Positions 45,776-57,157 of a stretch of 64,000 bases of DNA are shown piece after piece. Under the pieces are notes generated by a model. The model did no database searches. It saw only the letters and a program-made list of their open reading frames with translations, and was not told the DNA's origin. Numbering within the stretch: position 1 is the first letter of the stretch; the number at the start of each line of letters is the position of its first letter. Origin of the DNA: Alectoria sarmentosa. Taxonomy: Eukaryota; Ascomycota; Lecanoromycetes; Lecanorales; Parmeliaceae. The stretch lies in contig WOGZ01000090.1 of assembly GCA_009733775.1 (NCBI GenBank), positions 48,357 through 112,356 on the forward strand, written 5' to 3'. The translations under genes were made by a program, and so were the position numbers.

Positions 45776-47115
45776 AGAGCATAGAGGAGGATGAAGGGGA
45801 TGGAGAAGGATGAGAAGGATAAGTGTGCGTGATTACATTCTTTGCCCGGGATAGGTGATGATAGCAAAGACAAATACGAGGTATTCTACTAGACACTCGT
45901 CTTGATACCTCTTTCATTGATGTTCAGGCTACCACAGCAGTGCCCGTCTGCACATTGTTTTGTCCTTACCGGGCCTTTTCAATCTCCCCGCACCCCACCT
46001 TTGCCCCTCTTCCACCTCCTCCAAACATCTCTCTCCTCACCGCTTCCTTCCGACTCCGCCTCGTCCGTCTCCTAGCCTCAATCCCAACAGCTCCAACCCT
46101 GCACCCCTCCTCTCCTCTCCTCTCCTCTCCTTACCTCAACCTATAAATTCCTCTCTTCCAACACCGCCTCTCTTCCCAACATCGCCTCTCCGAAATCGAA
46201 AATCAAAGCCCACACCACAAACGATCGAAGAGGGCGAGGCCAGTGACACAAAACAAGACGGACAGATGGCCGAAACCGGTTTTTTCCCGCCCCCCCCCTC
46301 TCCCCCCAGTGCCTTACAGACTGTGCCTCGCCATTGTGATGTTTCTCTCGCCATTGTGGTGCCGCCGCTGGCGATAAGCGCCCTCTGCGATCGCGGTCGT
46401 GGAGATATAGATGCTGGCACGACGACGAAAGGAAAGGAAAGAAAAGCAAAGTTGTGAGTGTGTAAGTGAGTGAGTGAGTGGGCATTTCCCCAATCGGGTG
46501 TCGAGGTCAGATTCGATAGTGTAGGCTGAGTAGTGGAGGGATTTGTGCTGCGAATTAACTTGAGATAGATGAGTAATGGTTGTGTAGAAAGAAAGAAAGG
46601 AAGAGTGCAAGAAAGGAAAGAAAGGAAGGAAGAAAGAAAAAAAGAAAGAAAGAAAGAAGAAAAGGGAAATTTGGCAGCGAGTGAGATGACTCGGTATGGG
46701 GTAGAGTGCCGTTTGCAATCGAGGACATCCAAAAACCTAGCTGGTTGGGGCTGGACCGGGGATTGGGCTTGTATGTAGGTGGTCGTGTTCGCGTACTATA
46801 GACCATCTCTCTCTCTTTCTCTCTCCCCCCTCTCTCCATATTACTATTCAATCCAAAAAAATCCGATACCTATTCATTTTTTGTTGTCTCGACGCTCGAA
46901 CTACCTACCTACCTACCTACCTACCTACCTACCTTCCACATCATAAATGCAAAAACCCGCTCGCTACATGAAAGAACAAGCAAGCAAAGCAAGCAAGCAA
47001 GCAGTTATTTCCTCACCAGTCAGTCAGTTTGCACACGTGCAGCGATTATTTATTTTCCCATACCTAGCTAGCCTCTTCGTTGGAGGGTATTGACATTACA
47101 AATTTCGTTTTTTTG
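45776..47115. repeat. Low-complexity region with several microsatellites
   Basis: Contains (TCTCC)n at about 46108–46132, polypurine GAAAG/GGAAA tracts at 46590–46670, CT-rich tract at 46806–46838, (CTAC)n at about 46902–46934 and (AAGC)n at about 46979–47003. Long open frames on either strand are products of these biased sequences. No gene supported. Confidence 0.7.
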
Positions 47116-47137
47116 GATCCGCCTTCGAAGTCCTCTG

Positions 47138-47500
47138 CTCTTTTCTATTCTATTCTGCTCTGTTCTACTCTATTCTGCTCTATTCTTTTCTATTCTACTC
47201 TACTCTGTTCTACTCTCTTCTATTCTACTCTTTTCTGCTCTATTCTGTTTTACTCTCTTCTATTCTCTTCTGCTCTATTCTACTATATCAATGAACGAAT
47301 GAATGAATGTTTCTACTCTACTCTACTCTCTTCTATTCTATTCTGCTCTCTTCTACTCTATCCTCTACTCTATCCTCTACTCTACTCTATTCTATTCTAT
47401 TCTATTCTATTCTATCCTACTCTCTCCTACTCTGTTCTGTTCTGCTCTACTCTACTCTACTCTATCTTACTCTACTCTACTCTACTCTATCTATTCTACC
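47138..47500. repeat. Pentanucleotide array (TCTAT/TCTAC/TCTGC/TCTGT)n with two (AATG)n breaks
   Basis: About 360 bp of five-base units built on TTCTA, CTCTA and TTCTG. It is interrupted at about 47285–47310 and closed at about 47503–47540 by nearly the same tetranucleotide segment (ATCAATGAACGAATGAATG, then TTTCT). The repeated boundary suggests the whole block, about 215 bp long, was duplicated once. Confidence 0.85.
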
Positions 47501-47540
47501 CTATCAATGAATGAACGAATAAATGAACGAATGAATGTTT

Positions 47541-48160
47541 CTCCCTTCAAACAGATAGAAATCTCGCAAAGAAAACGAAAAACGAATTCTATTTTAAGTC
47601 AGTCAGTCTAGTAGAGCAGGACAGGACAGAACAGAATGGGGGGTTTGAGATTTTTGTTTTTGACGTTAGTTGGCACGGGAGCGTGGCGTTGCGGTCGATG
47701 GTGTGGTGGAGGGGAGCGGAAAGGAAGGGAAGGGAGGATTTGGCTGTTTGGGGGGGGCGAATGGATGGATGGATGAATGGGAGGGAGGGAAGAGGAGGGA
47801 AGGTTGAGAGGCGCCTGGGGATGTTTCGGTCGGGTGCTGTAGTGCTGCACCTAGGATTGATTGCACTTGCTGATGCATCAATTAGGAGCAATGTTTGGGT
47901 CCGGGGAGATTTTGATTTGTTTCGCTATTCTAGTGTCGCAGCCTGCCTGCCCTGAGAACGTTGATAAAAAAAAGGACGCTATGCTTTTGCTTCCGTATTT
48001 CAGAACAGACCGAAAAGCCTCCATGCGAAAAAATCCATGCTAGAAAGCCGTTTAACAACCCTCAAATGTTTTTAAATGAACGAAAACATAATCCTTCCTC
48101 CCAATTCCCCTTTCCTTCCCTTCCTCGTTCCGCGAAAGTCCCCCCTTTACGAGAAGCTCA
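47541..48160. other. Spacer with G-rich and GGAT tracts
   Basis: Holds G-rich stretches (47700–47810) with GGATGGATGGATG near 47762, and the 3' end of the large gene to the right. No gene supported. Confidence 0.45.
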
Positions 48161-51100
48161 CTATGCGAAAGGCCACAAGAAAGCGACAACGATAGCAACG
48201 ACGAGCAGATAGTGCGAAGTGTGTGCCACGAAATCGTCCGAGGATGCTGTGTTGTCATTTTTGATAGCCTCCGGCTCTCCTTTCTGAGCTTCACCTTGTG
48301 GAGCTTCTTTTTCGTGGTGGTCGGGGGGTAAGGGAAGGGACACCTCTTCACTCGAGCCGCCCACTGTGTTCTTCGCAGCCTCGATCTCCTTCTCAGCCTC
48401 TCCGACCGAAGACGCTTCGGCAGCATTCTCGACATCTCCAATTCCAGGTTGAGACTCGCCAGACGGATTTCCTTCTTCAAATATGAATGGCAGCGGAAGG
48501 GGCGCCTCTTCACTCGATGCGTCCACTAGGTTCTCCGCAACGTTCACCTTCTCCTTTGCAAGGACATCAGCGCTCTCTTCGACGTCACCGTTTGCCTCGT
48601 GCTGCACGGAATCTGAAGCAAGCGCACACTCCACGTCGGCTACTTCGAGAACAACAGGGGCTTTGACGGGGGAGTCAAATTGTGCAATTCGCGATGCTGC
48701 GTATCCTTCACGCTTCGCCACCTCCCACATAGCAAGCTCTTCGTTGAACTCCTCAATCAACCTAGTCTCCTCGAGCGAGGACTTCCGAGTATGTGTGATC
48801 CCATTCTCGGTCGATACGGTCTCAGAAAAAGAAGAGATATTTGAGACCGAGGTGTTCCGCGTGTGGCTGCTTCCATTCTCTATGGAAATTGCCTCCGAGG
48901 AAGAAGAGGTGTTCCGGGAATGAGTCATGCTGCTTTCGCCAGAGGGTAGCTTTGCTGCAGCGCGAGTCTCAGACTTGAGGTCAGCTTCCAGGCTGAGGGT
49001 TTCTTTGCGACCGGGGAAACGTGTCTGACTGCCATCCCGCATAAAGTTGGGGTTCCAAAGATCTCTGTGGCCAGTAGGCGCCCTAGTTCTCTGGATTGGA
49101 GTTTGAGAACTCTCCTGGATAGGCGACAAAACACCTGCCTTGGACCTCACAGGCGTCCAAGGCGCTTCCTCGTCTTGGAAGTTAGTCGCTCGATAAGCAA
49201 CTGAGAATTCTACTTTCGGATCTGGCAGCGCCAGGGCCCGATAGAAATATTTCTGCGCAGCAGCTGGCGATTCCTCGGTTCGAGAGTCGAAGATGTTGAC
49301 GTCGTCATCAAAGTGGTCGCCTTGACCGCTCACATTTCTGGCTATATACAGGGGTTGGTGCTTGCCAGGAGATTCAAAGCCACCGTTACCGTCATCTTCC
49401 CACACTCCGAGGTTCTCAGCCGCCTCAGGGCTCTGAGGAGGAGTTTCCGGTTGGTCCATTGCTGAAGAGAGCATCTTCGTAGGTGACAGATTGCGCCCTG
49501 ACAGTATGGGCGACTCCCAAGTCTTTATGGAACTTGTGGTGCTGGGAGTACTACCCCATCCAAACATGGTATTGTCGACGGCCTCCAAGAGTGAAATGAC
49601 CACTTCATCGCTCTTGGCCTCTGTTTCATTAAATCCAGCACCAACTAAGGAGCCGTGGTCACTGTCTTCGTCCTCCTCGTCGTTGTTCGAGACGTATTTG
49701 TATGACCGAGTCTTGATGTCATTCATCAGATCCTTGCCAACGTCGAGGGCAATGTCCGTTAAGTACTTGGGCAGCTTTGGTAATTTGATCTTGGCGAGCC
49801 CCTTGGCCTTCGGCTCCTCCAGCTGCTCGACTGCCTTCTCGATCGCTGGAGATTCATATACTACAAGGCATGTGCATGTATTCGCCTGTGGAATGGGCCC
49901 ATGGTCGGCGCCTGCTTCCTTGATCACAACAGCACTGTTCTGCGAATCATTCTCAGATCCAAAAGACTTGACTTGTTTCGAACCATCTTTTGATGAATCT
50001 GCGCCAGCTGATCCTTTAGTGATCTGAAGCGGGCCTTGGTAGTGGACAGGCTCCCGCTCAAAGACAAAATCGTCAGGGAAGTCGGTCTCAGCTTCTGAGG
50101 AGTCATCTTCGATCTCATCAGCATCTGCTTCGTTCGATATTTCTTCAACGGAATTTTCGGGCTCCGCTTTGAAAGGCAAGTCAACTACCAGGATCTCCGC
50201 AGTCTCGTATTTATCCAAAATTTCGCACACCCTGGATTTTTCCATACCCTTGAAGGAGTAGACCTGCCTAGTGCCGTCGTCAACCAAGCGGAGATTCGTA
50301 AAACCGCGGCTCTCCAAAGTCTCCCATTCTTTCCTATTCCTCAATTCCAAAGAAGAGTAGACCGTCGCAGTGCCATTGTCGTTAACGTTGATAGCTCCAT
50401 CTTGTGGTGTAATGAAGTGCGGTCGCTGCAAACCATGAAACAAATCTGCGGCTGAGGATGCATTCAGCATTGCTTCACGGAATGTTGCGCTCATGATTTC
50501 CGGTATCTCTTGATCTGAATCATAGTTCTCATAGATCCACGTACCCAAAGGCTCATATTGGATGGTGGTCTGGCCAGTGAGAAAATCTCGGAGAGCTGTT
50601 GATTTTTCTCTTGTTCGAAGGTCATTGGGGATCTCCACACCTGGGTCAAGAGTGCACGGATCCACCCATTTTGCTGCTTGCGACGATACAACTGCCTTCC
50701 AGCTTACACCTTCTTTGATTGGTTCCTTCCAATAACTCGCCATTGCTGCCCAATACGAGACTGCTGAGGAATTCCGAGAATCCTGGAAGACAGGCTGGTT
50801 AATCAAGTTGTAATGATGAACGGGAAATCCAACTCGAAGGTCTTGAGGTGCCTCAACAAGAGCTTTGGGCTTGCTACCGAGACCAAGCAGCTCCCGGAAC
50901 ACAGCGTCAGAGTCGTTCTCGCAGAATGACTTTCGAGGCAGAAAGCCTTTTGGGCAGCCTTGCTCGTACCATGTGCCATCGATTTTTGCCTTGAGAAAAT
51001 TCCAGTATTCGTTGGCTTCAACTACAATCCTGGGTATGAATGGCTGAGTCTGTACCATGTACTCGACGTAGTCTGCATAATCTGATGGGATGTATTGTGT

Positions 51101-53150
51101 CTTTGCAAGACGGCTCCCAATTATGTGATAGTCGATGGTTGGTGGCACGCTATACATTTCTTCATCGTCCAAATCAGTGGCTCCCTGGCTGAATTCGGCG
51201 GTCAAGTCAATATCTTCCAGTCTGATTAGGTGCCCAGGATTATCGCTCGATGGGTGGTCTTGAGGTGGGACACTAAATTCAGTCGTTCCGTTTGTGCCAG
51301 TGACGGCCGAAATGGACTGGATGACCACTGCTGGGCCCGCAATCTTTGGTCTCAGGTATAGCTTTCCTGAAGTGCCATCGACAGCAATCTCAACGTCTAT
51401 TTCATCGCCTACTGGAGGGAACTGCTGGCTCTTTGGCGAGTTTTTGGCACACTGTTTTCCCTTGGCTTCGGATACAAGATCGAGAGGGAAGAGTCGGGAA
51501 TACTTCTGCCCCACGAGCTCCATGCGTACGACGTCGAGGGCGTCGAAAAGCTGAGGAAGGTAGGCCTCGTCGGAAAAGAAAGATGACAAGGCTTCGACAG
51601 GCATTGACGTCTGTTCAGGTGAGGTAACAACGAATTGGACGTTGTTGCTAGCATCCTCTGCCACGATTATTTGGCCCTCCTTTGTCATGGCAAGACCATT
51701 CCTAGGGGCAGAGACTTCCTCGCGGCAAGGTGATTGACCGTCCTGGATCTCGTCCCAGTGATTCAGTTGTCGATACGAGATTTGCAGACCCCAAGAGAGA
51801 CGGCGAACAACTGTCTTGTCTGAGTCATCAGTCTTTTCCGGCTCATCGTGCTGTGGTTCCTCCAAGGCCAGTGCTTTGATCACGTAAGTGGGCTTCCCTG
51901 GCGCGGTAGGAATCTGCGGTAAGTTTTCCAACGCCGACTTCCAAAAAGGCAACGTCGAGAATGTCGAAGACGCACGACTAGTAGGAACCGTCGACGTAGG
52001 ATCTGTGCTGCCCTGGCTTTCAGCGCTTGGTCGCCGAGATATGCTGGATTTGTCAGACGTCTGTATGTCGACTGCAGTCTCCACGGGCCCTTGTGCTTGT
52101 GCAGCAGCATTAGACTCTTCAGCTTCGATTGAAGCGGAGGCCATCGCATTTCGAGGCACGATGTGGATGATAGATTCAGAGAAGTTCGAAAGATCTGACC
52201 GATCATCGGCTGCCTGCTGGCCTACGACACGTCCGGAACCGGTGATGGAGTTGTCTGGTGCACGAGGACTGGCGATTATTAGATTGGGAAATAGCTTACG
52301 GAGTAAGAAGCCAGAGGGAGCCGAATGACTTGTGTGATAACTGGCTAGTCGTTCACCAACAGGCGCGGATCCATTAGTAGAGCTGGAAACTCCGGTAAGA
52401 GCAGAGTTCGTCTTATTTGAGACACCATCTTGAGATGTCGATTTTGGAGGACCGACAACCTGACAACGGACAGGCTCAACCTCATCGACCTCATTGTCTT
52501 GTCCACATGTGCCAAATTTGATCTGGCGGACAATGTCACGGACGTGCCTGGGCTGGGCGACGGAGCTGTCCCATTGGCTCTCTCTAGAAGGAGTCTTGCG
52601 AGCCTTTCGCTTTGAACCAGTGGCGGCAGAACTGACTCGAGGTACTGGAGTCATCTTTCCGTCCGAGAAATCGAAAACGTGACTTGAAAATCCAGGGTTT
52701 GACAAATTAGTCAATTGCAGGGTCGTTCGAAGAGACGCTGATTGCAGAGTGACGTGATGGACTCCGGTGGTGTCGTCTAGATCCACAGAGTAGCACCCCA
52801 AGTCTGCCTCTGGGAGCCTCGATGGTACAAGGAAGGTAGCTCCATCGATTAAAGTATCTCCCTCCCAGAAGCAAGCGTCCACATGATAGTGTGCTGACGC
52901 TAGAGTCTGACCGTCGTCGAAAACCGCAGGCTGCATCAGTTAGTTGATATCTTGTCATGTTCACAGGACGTTAGGTGCCTACCTCGGGTCCATAGATGAT
53001 GGAACAATTCATGTCTGGCGACGCATAGCCGAATTTCTTCATCGCCTGATGGAACAAAGATGGCTTGATAAGTGGGATCCAGCTTGGCAGGGGAGATACG
53101 TAGTCAGCCATATCTGTGATGGTAGAAGTGGACGATGATGGTTGAGACAT
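48161..53150 (-). CDS. 1645-residue tail-anchored protein of unknown function
   Basis: Exon 1 (53150–52983, 56 codons, MSQPSSSTSTITDMADYVSP) joins exon 2 (52930–48161) in phase 0, giving IIYGPEPAVFDDGQTL. The N-terminal 110 residues look folded (ASAHYHVDACFWEGDTLIDG, ATFLVPSRLPEADLGCYSVD). The middle mixes disordered Ser/Glu-rich parts with ordered blocks (WNFLKAKIDGTWYEQGCPKG, FTNLRLVDDGTRQVYSFKGM). The C-terminal third is acidic, with a tandem of similar segments (SSEEAPLPLPFIFEE and SSEEVSLPLPPDHHEK; SHTRNTSVSNISSFSETVST and its neighbour). The last residues HYLLVVAIVVAFLWPFA form one hydrophobic helix at the very end, as in tail-anchored ER or outer mitochondrial membrane proteins. No enzyme motif found. 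The long, uninterrupted frame makes coding certain. Confidence 0.85.
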
Positions 53151-54986
53151 GGTGTATGGAAGAGAATTGCAAGAAATAAGGAGGACTGGTTGGGTGTTGA
53201 CCGGTTGTATCCGCCTTGATGTGTGTTGACAACAAAGTGTCGACCACAATCAGAGAGCTCTAAAGATGCAAACTCGAATGGTGATGCAGTGCAGTGCAGT
53301 GTAGAAGGGTTCAGAGCAAAGACAAATTGTGTCTATGAATGAGTGCTGTTGGACGCTGTGATGGGATAACCACCAGAACAGTATACACAACAAAGCTTTC
53401 ACCACGAGCTGACAGCCTTGCCGGTTGCGAGATCGAGAGATGATGCAGAGCAGTCAAATAAGATCAGGATATGAAAGCTTGAGCTTTGAGTATGCCTGAA
53501 GATATCTATGCTGGTAGTAGAAGGATGTCTGTCAACGATTGAGAGATTGTTGCAGAAGCAAGGAGGAGGGAGAAAATTGTAATGCAGAAAGGGTTTAAAT
53601 AGGAGGAAAGGGAGAAAGTATTTTTTGCTGTGTTCAAATCTTTGCCAATCGGGTTGCAGGAAGGAGTGAAGGTATTCCAGTGTCGAGAGCATACTTTTGT
53701 CAACAACTCAAAAAAAGTTTGCCCCCCTACCCCCCAGCCTTACCATCTCTGCAGCAGAGCATCTCCTAACACATACTCTTCAAGGATTACCCCTCTTTTG
53801 GAGAATCTCCAAAAGTGAATCCATTTGCCACAACGATCACCCAGCGGCAGAATGATCGCAGAGCTGAGAGTGCGAACCCGATGCTCACACCAACGCCAAG
53901 AAGCATTTGTCTCTTCAAAGTATGCAGGAAGGCCAAAGAAACGTTGCGGTATACTCCATTGCAGAAACGTGGGATCCTCGTTCACAAAGCCGTCATGCAT
54001 TCAACGAAGCTATATCAGAGATCAGCTTGCTCAACAAGAACGTAACAATGATACTGACCTCTTGTCTGCGAGAGTTATTGCATGGGACATCTCGCTTGCG
54101 GTATGGGGTATTCCAGAGTCGAAAGCCGTCGAGGTTGCAAGCTCAGCTTCATGTCTGCGAATTGATCATATATAGAAGAACACTAACTCAAACGTTAGCT
54201 TGCTCAATCGGGAGGTCTTGCTACTGACCATGTCCCTACGATAGCTATTACAAACAGCGTTTTGAAGCCGAAGAGACCTTGAGCCCTCATCAATTCTCAT
54301 AAATATATAAAGACATGTATTTATATAAGTTTTTCCTTCTTCTTGCACATACGAAGAACAAGAACAAGAATAAGAAGTCTCTACGGGCATTCTTAAAGAC
54401 CACAATGACTTCGAAGAGATTACCACTTAAATGATCGAATTTACCAGCCTCCTAAACCTGAAAGACAAGGGTCCTGAAATGAAGCAATGCAGGGAGAATG
54501 AATTCATTGGGCGAAATGAGAGGAGACGGTAGTTTCAGGGCAGGGAATGAACTAAGCCGTTCGGCAAGGCCAAAATTCGTATGGAGGATACCCTAATAGT
54601 ATATCTTTGCATGCTTTTCGTGAATGCAATCTCGATGCTGCAATTCATTTGCGGTTGTTTTGTTCATCAGGGAGAAACTCTTACAGGACAACGAGATTCT
54701 AGATTGGATAAATCCAAAGCGAGCATACCCTGCGTACCCGTGTTGCATACTTTCAGCATTTGCGCACTTAACTTATCATTTGACGGACGGTTTGGAGTTT
54801 GGAGTGATTAAGATTTGCTTGCAAGTTGCAAGGTTGAAGAATGAAGACGAAGTCGAAGAATAAGCGACTTTACGCGCTTGGCGATCTACCCAATCAAGAT
54901 CCTTGTCAATGATCTCACACTCTTTGCAATTTGTCTCCAACTACCTGACCCATCTGCAATTCAATTGATCAAATTTAGATAATCAT
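53151..54986. other. 1.8 kb spacer without a supported gene
   Basis: Upstream region of the large tail-anchored protein gene, then assorted short frames, several running on both strands at 53.8–54.2 kb without motifs. A run of (AAGAACAAGAACAAGAATAAG)-like repeats lies near 54353–54376. Confidence 0.4.
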
Positions 54987-56156
54987 ATGCGTCCAAGATC
55001 TGCTCGGTGCACTCTTCTGTCCGTCCACAATTTTCTGAAGCCTCAATCGCAGATCTCCCGCCTACTTCTGCCCTACACACCCCTCGTCGCCCAAACAGCA
55101 AGACGAACGATGGCTACCGCAATGGGCGAACGCCTTGAGGGCAAAACAATTGTCGTTACGGGCGCCTCTTCAGGAATCGGGAGAAGCACAGGTCTCAGTG
55201 CAGCCTCTGATTCGACATACACCACGCTGACGGAGTCCAGCAATGGAATTCGCTCGAACGTCGCCCAAGAACCTCAAACTTATTCTGACTGCTCGTAGAA
55301 TAGATATGTTAAAAGAAATTGCGAAAGATATTGAGAAGGAAGCTGGCTCAGGAGTCCAGGTGTTGCCTGTGAAATTGGACGTCAGCAACCCGAGTGAGGT
55401 GAGGGGGTTCGTGGATTCATTGCCGGTAGGATTCAAAGAAATTGATGTACTGGTGAATAATGCGTAAGGATGGGGATCCTTGATGAGTTGTGCAGAAGGC
55501 CTGCTGATTTGTCATCTTTCAGTGGTCTCGTCAAAGGCACAGCAAAGGCTCCAGACATTGATGATGAAGACATCAATGCCATGTTCTCCACCAACGTCAC
55601 CGGCCTAATCAATATGACTCAAGCCATCCTTCCCATATACAAGAAGCGTGAGGACGGAGGGCGAGGAGACATAATCAACATTGGGTCTATAGCGGGCAGA
55701 GAACCATATCCAGGCGGCTCGATCTACTGCGCAACAAAGGCTGCCATACGAAGTTTCACAGATGCTATGCGAAGAGAGCTGATTGCTACAAGGATAAGAG
55801 TGATGGAAGTAGATCCGGGCCAAGTGGAGACCGAATTCTCTGTTGTACGCTTCTATGGCGATAAAGCCAAAGCAGACGCGGTCTATGCGTAGGCATCATA
55901 CTACCGTTTGCCAATACAATTACAAGCTAATTCCTCAATAGCGGCTGCGAACCCCTCACTCCTGATGATATTGCCGAAGTCGTGGTATTTAACGCTGCGA
56001 GAAGGGAAAATGTTGTCGTAGCTGATACACTCATTTTTCCAAACCACCAGGTAGGGCCTCTTGCACCCATCTCCATTTATGCGATGCGTGCCATCACGGC
56101 AATTTTGCTGATTGTCTCTTTAGGCCGCGGCCACAGTCATGCACAAAAAGTCGTGA
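54987..56156 (+). CDS. Short-chain dehydrogenase, YMR226C/YdfG-type NADP-dependent
   Basis: Five exons (54987–55191, 55241–55463, 55523–55888, 55942–56049, 56124–56156) give a classical SDR similar to serine or 3-hydroxy-acid dehydrogenases. Motifs are the cofactor loop TGASSGIG, DVSNPSEV, NNAG (made by the second junction), the catalytic Ser in NIGSIAGREPYPGGS, and YCATK. It ends in QAAATVMHKKS, joined by the last short exon. The first 41 residues (MRPRSARCTLLSVHN, then RLLLPYTPLVAQTARR) are basic and look like a mitochondrial presequence. An internal ATG at about 55110 (MATAMGERLEGK) would give a cytosolic form, so dual targeting is possible. The substrate is not determined by the sequence. 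Confidence 0.92.
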
Positions 56157-56283
56157 CATTCGTAATTAGGCTAATCTTTGATAGGCTGGAACCGGCGGTG
56201 CGATGTACAAGAGGCCGTCGTAGATCCAAACATGTATAAAAATGAACAACATTTTTTCCAACACTGTTCACTTAGCGCTTCTG

Positions 56284-56890
56284 CTATTGCTGACCACCCA
56301 ATTTCTCCTCAATCTGCTCCAGGTCTTCAGCCTCGGCCATCTCAATGACCTTTCCCGTCTCTGCGGTATTCCTCATCAGTTCCTTGGCTCCGGCATAGAG
56401 CATTCGTAGCTCGGCATTGCAAGTGACCGGGAGGTAGTAGAGTAGTACATAGGGAACCGAAAGACGACCAGATGGCTAACTTGGTGTAAGCAAGAAGTCT
56501 TCAGGCTGAACTGACGGCGGACTCGACCAAAGTCAGGGGGTAGCTGAGCAAAACGTAACGTGGCGAGTGATCTGGCAGCTCGTCTGCTAATTCTTGCATG
56601 TTGGTGTAGACTTCATCATCTACTTGTGCGATCTCCAAGGTATGCTTATCGATCTGGTCTAATTTTGCAGAAACCGATCAGCTTCCTCATGGCGGCTGAC
56701 TTGGTTCCCATACGGCGTGAGCGCGGTTCAGGACGTACAGATCGCCGCTTGGGGGTCCTTCGCTCTTGAAGTCCCTAATCTAAATTTCCGCAGCTTCTCT
56801 TTGGTCTCTGGAGAGAAAGTGTACAGCCGTGATTCCGAAGACTGCGACGGTCAGCCTCATAAAAGGGCCACCGCAGTTCTGGCTCACCAT
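56284..56890 (-). CDS. AIM7: GMF/Aim7, ADF-homology actin regulator
   Basis: Glia maturation factor binds the Arp2/3 complex and promotes debranching of actin filaments. Four exons: 56890–56888, 56841–56739, 56658–56528 and 56475–56284, giving 142 residues. The first coding exon is the ATG alone, followed directly by GTGAGC. The protein reads MSSESRLYTFSPETKEKLRK, then FRLGTSRAKDPQAAIYQIDK, ELPDHSPRYVLLSYPLTLPS, GRLSVPYVLLYYLPV, LRMLYAGAKELMRNTAETGK and VIEMAEAEDLEQIEEKLGG. The order and spacing match the GMF type of ADF-homology domain (YAG.K....TAE..KV.E...AEDL). No long open frame reveals it because exons are short. It converges with the dehydrogenase, with 127 bp between the stops. Confidence 0.9.
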
Positions 56891-57157
56891 ATCGATGATG
56901 GTCAAGGGCAGCGTCCTAGGTCACAAGTTTTAGGATATCAGCGGCACCAGCGGCATGTAATACTAATGACAGCACACTCCTAGAGAGCTGCCCGCGTCAG
57001 ATCCGAGAAATCCGAGAGACCTTGGCAACCTTGGCGATCTCGGCAAACCTTGCCCCGCTACTGCTCGCGCGCATGTCGACTTGGATGACATACTTAGGTA
57101 GGTACACAATCTCCCTTTCATTCTAATGATAGATCTTGGACTACAGCTCACACCTCA

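Noticed and set aside
46136..46851. Minus-strand frames rich in Phe/Leu/Ser (SFFLSFFLS)
   Set aside because: Translation of polypurine/polypyrimidine tracts, not membrane proteins.
47080..47611. Plus-strand frames of repeated YSILLYSTL
   Set aside because: Translation of the pentanucleotide array.
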